6,658 bases of DNA from Rhodothermia bacterium (GTDB lineage: Bacteria; Bacteroidota; Rhodothermia; Rhodothermales; JABDKH01). The notes below the pieces were generated by a model. That model did no database searches. It was not told where the DNA came from and saw only the letters and a list, made by a program, of their open reading frames with translations. Where the stretch lies: positions 1-6,658 of the forward strand of contig JAUIJQ010000184.1 of assembly GCA_030431165.1 (NCBI GenBank). The letters run 5' to 3'. The translations under genes were made by a program, and so were the position numbers. Shown piece after piece: positions 6,032-6,658 of this stretch (the stretch's first letter is position 1; every line of letters begins with the position of its first letter).

Positions 6032-6658
6032 ATGTTCATCGACGGACGCACACTTGAAGACGGTCACTCCATTCAGTGCGATGTGTGCATAATAGGCGCC
6101 GGCGCAGCAGGAATTGCGCTTGCGATGGAGTTGCGAAATACGTCGCTGGATGTATGTCTTGTTGAGAGTGGAGGGCTCGACAAAGACAGAAACGCCGAAG
6201 CGCTGAACCGGGGTGAATCTGTCGGATATCCTTACTGGTCGCTGGCTGACGTTCGTCATCGACAGTTTGGAGGAACCGCAAACCTCTGGCGCCTGCCACT
6301 CGGAATCGACGGCCAATTGGGACTGAAACTCAGGCCACTCGACGCCATCGACTTTGAAAAACGCGAGTGGTTGGCTGAGTCAGGCTGGCCGATCAGTCGC
6401 AACGACCTGGATCCGTACTACGAACGGGCACAGCAATACTTTGGGCTTGGACCGCCGAAGTATGACGGAGGTCAATGGGCTGACGCGGCAGGTTCCCCGC
6501 AGCTACCGGTGGACGAGGATATCGTCCGGACTGTTGTTTTCCAGTATGGCGCGCGCGACGTGTTTACACAACGACATCGCGATACACTGAAGACGGCACG
6601 CAATGTGACCACCGTGTTGAACAGCACCGCCGTCGAGATAGCGACGAACGAAGAGGCA
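6032..6658 (+). CDS. GMC-family FAD-dependent oxidoreductase, N-terminal part; cut by the right window edge
   Basis: The frame opens at ATG 6032 and stays open for 209 codons to the window end. The N-terminus is a classic FAD-binding fold: CDVCIIGAGAAGIALAMEL (16-34) with the GxGxxG glycines at 22, 24 and 27, then the ribose-binding Glu45 in VCLVESGG (41-48). FGGTANLW (79-86) matches the glycine-rich GMC signature near the flavin, and SGWPISRNDLDPYYERAQQY (about 116-135) is typical of the GMC subgroup found in bacterial polysaccharide clusters. GMC enzymes oxidise alcohols (glucose, choline, sugar hydroxyls) with FAD; full members have about 500 residues, so more than half is missing, including the catalytic His region. 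Its substrate here is unknown. It starts 6 bp after the GT4 stop, so co-transcription and functional linkage with the GT4 and the SAF oxidoreductase are likely. The ribosome site is weak (GAG at 6024-6026). Confidence 0.9.
   Translation, partial: MFIDGRTLEDGHSIQCDVCIIGAGAAGIALAMELRNTSLDVCLVESGGLDKDRNAEALNRGESVGYPYWSLADVRHRQFGGTANLWRLPLGIDGQLGLKLRPLDAIDFEKREWLAESGWPISRNDLDPYYERAQQYFGLGPPKYDGGQWADAAGSPQLPVDEDIVRTVVFQYGARDVFTQRHRDTLKTARNVTTVLNSTAVEIATNEEA

Overview
The window is a GC-rich stretch (mid to high 50s % G+C by eye) from what is probably a surface-polysaccharide (capsule or exopolysaccharide) locus. Six protein-coding genes can be supported, two of them cut by the window edges. The Wzi-type barrel has the sequence style of Bacteroidota and Rhodothermota. 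A DUF1961 lipoprotein is present, and most start codons lack a clear Shine-Dalgarno sequence, which is common in that group. Together these suggest a GC-rich, possibly marine relative of Bacteroidota or Rhodothermota. This is an inference from protein style only; no rRNA or other phylogenetic marker is present.

Layout. On the minus strand, reading leftward from about 2083, lie a capsule-assembly Wzi-family outer-membrane barrel (2083 to 542) and then a family 2 glycosyltransferase (from 444, running off the left edge). On the plus strand, diverging from the wzi-like gene with almost no gap, lie a DUF1961 lipoprotein (2102-2884) and a GNAT acetyltransferase (2915-3469). A 110-bp gap with an AT-rich patch follows. 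Then come three closely spaced genes: a homoserine-dehydrogenase-like NAD(P) oxidoreductase with a C-terminal SAF domain (3580-4866), a GT4 glycosyltransferase (about 4889-6025), and a GMC-type FAD oxidoreductase (6032 to the right edge).

How they may work together. The two glycosyltransferases would add sugars to a growing repeat unit. The two oxidoreductases and the acetyltransferase could make or decorate an unusual sugar or acyl substituent. The Wzi-like barrel would hold the exported polymer at the outer membrane, and the DUF1961 lipoprotein, with a predicted lectin/galectin-like fold, could bind the glycan at the envelope. All substrate assignments are open.

The most interesting non-coding signals are three. 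A perfect 10-bp inverted repeat has one arm on the wzi-like stop codon and the other just before the next gene's start codon, suggesting translational coupling. A perfect 17-bp palindrome lies at the end of the acetyltransferase gene, ahead of the three-gene group. A CRP-like half-site pair lies just upstream of the wzi-like gene. I saw no tRNA, rRNA, CRISPR array, insertion sequence or clear rho-independent terminator. There is no gene-free stretch longer than about 110 bp.
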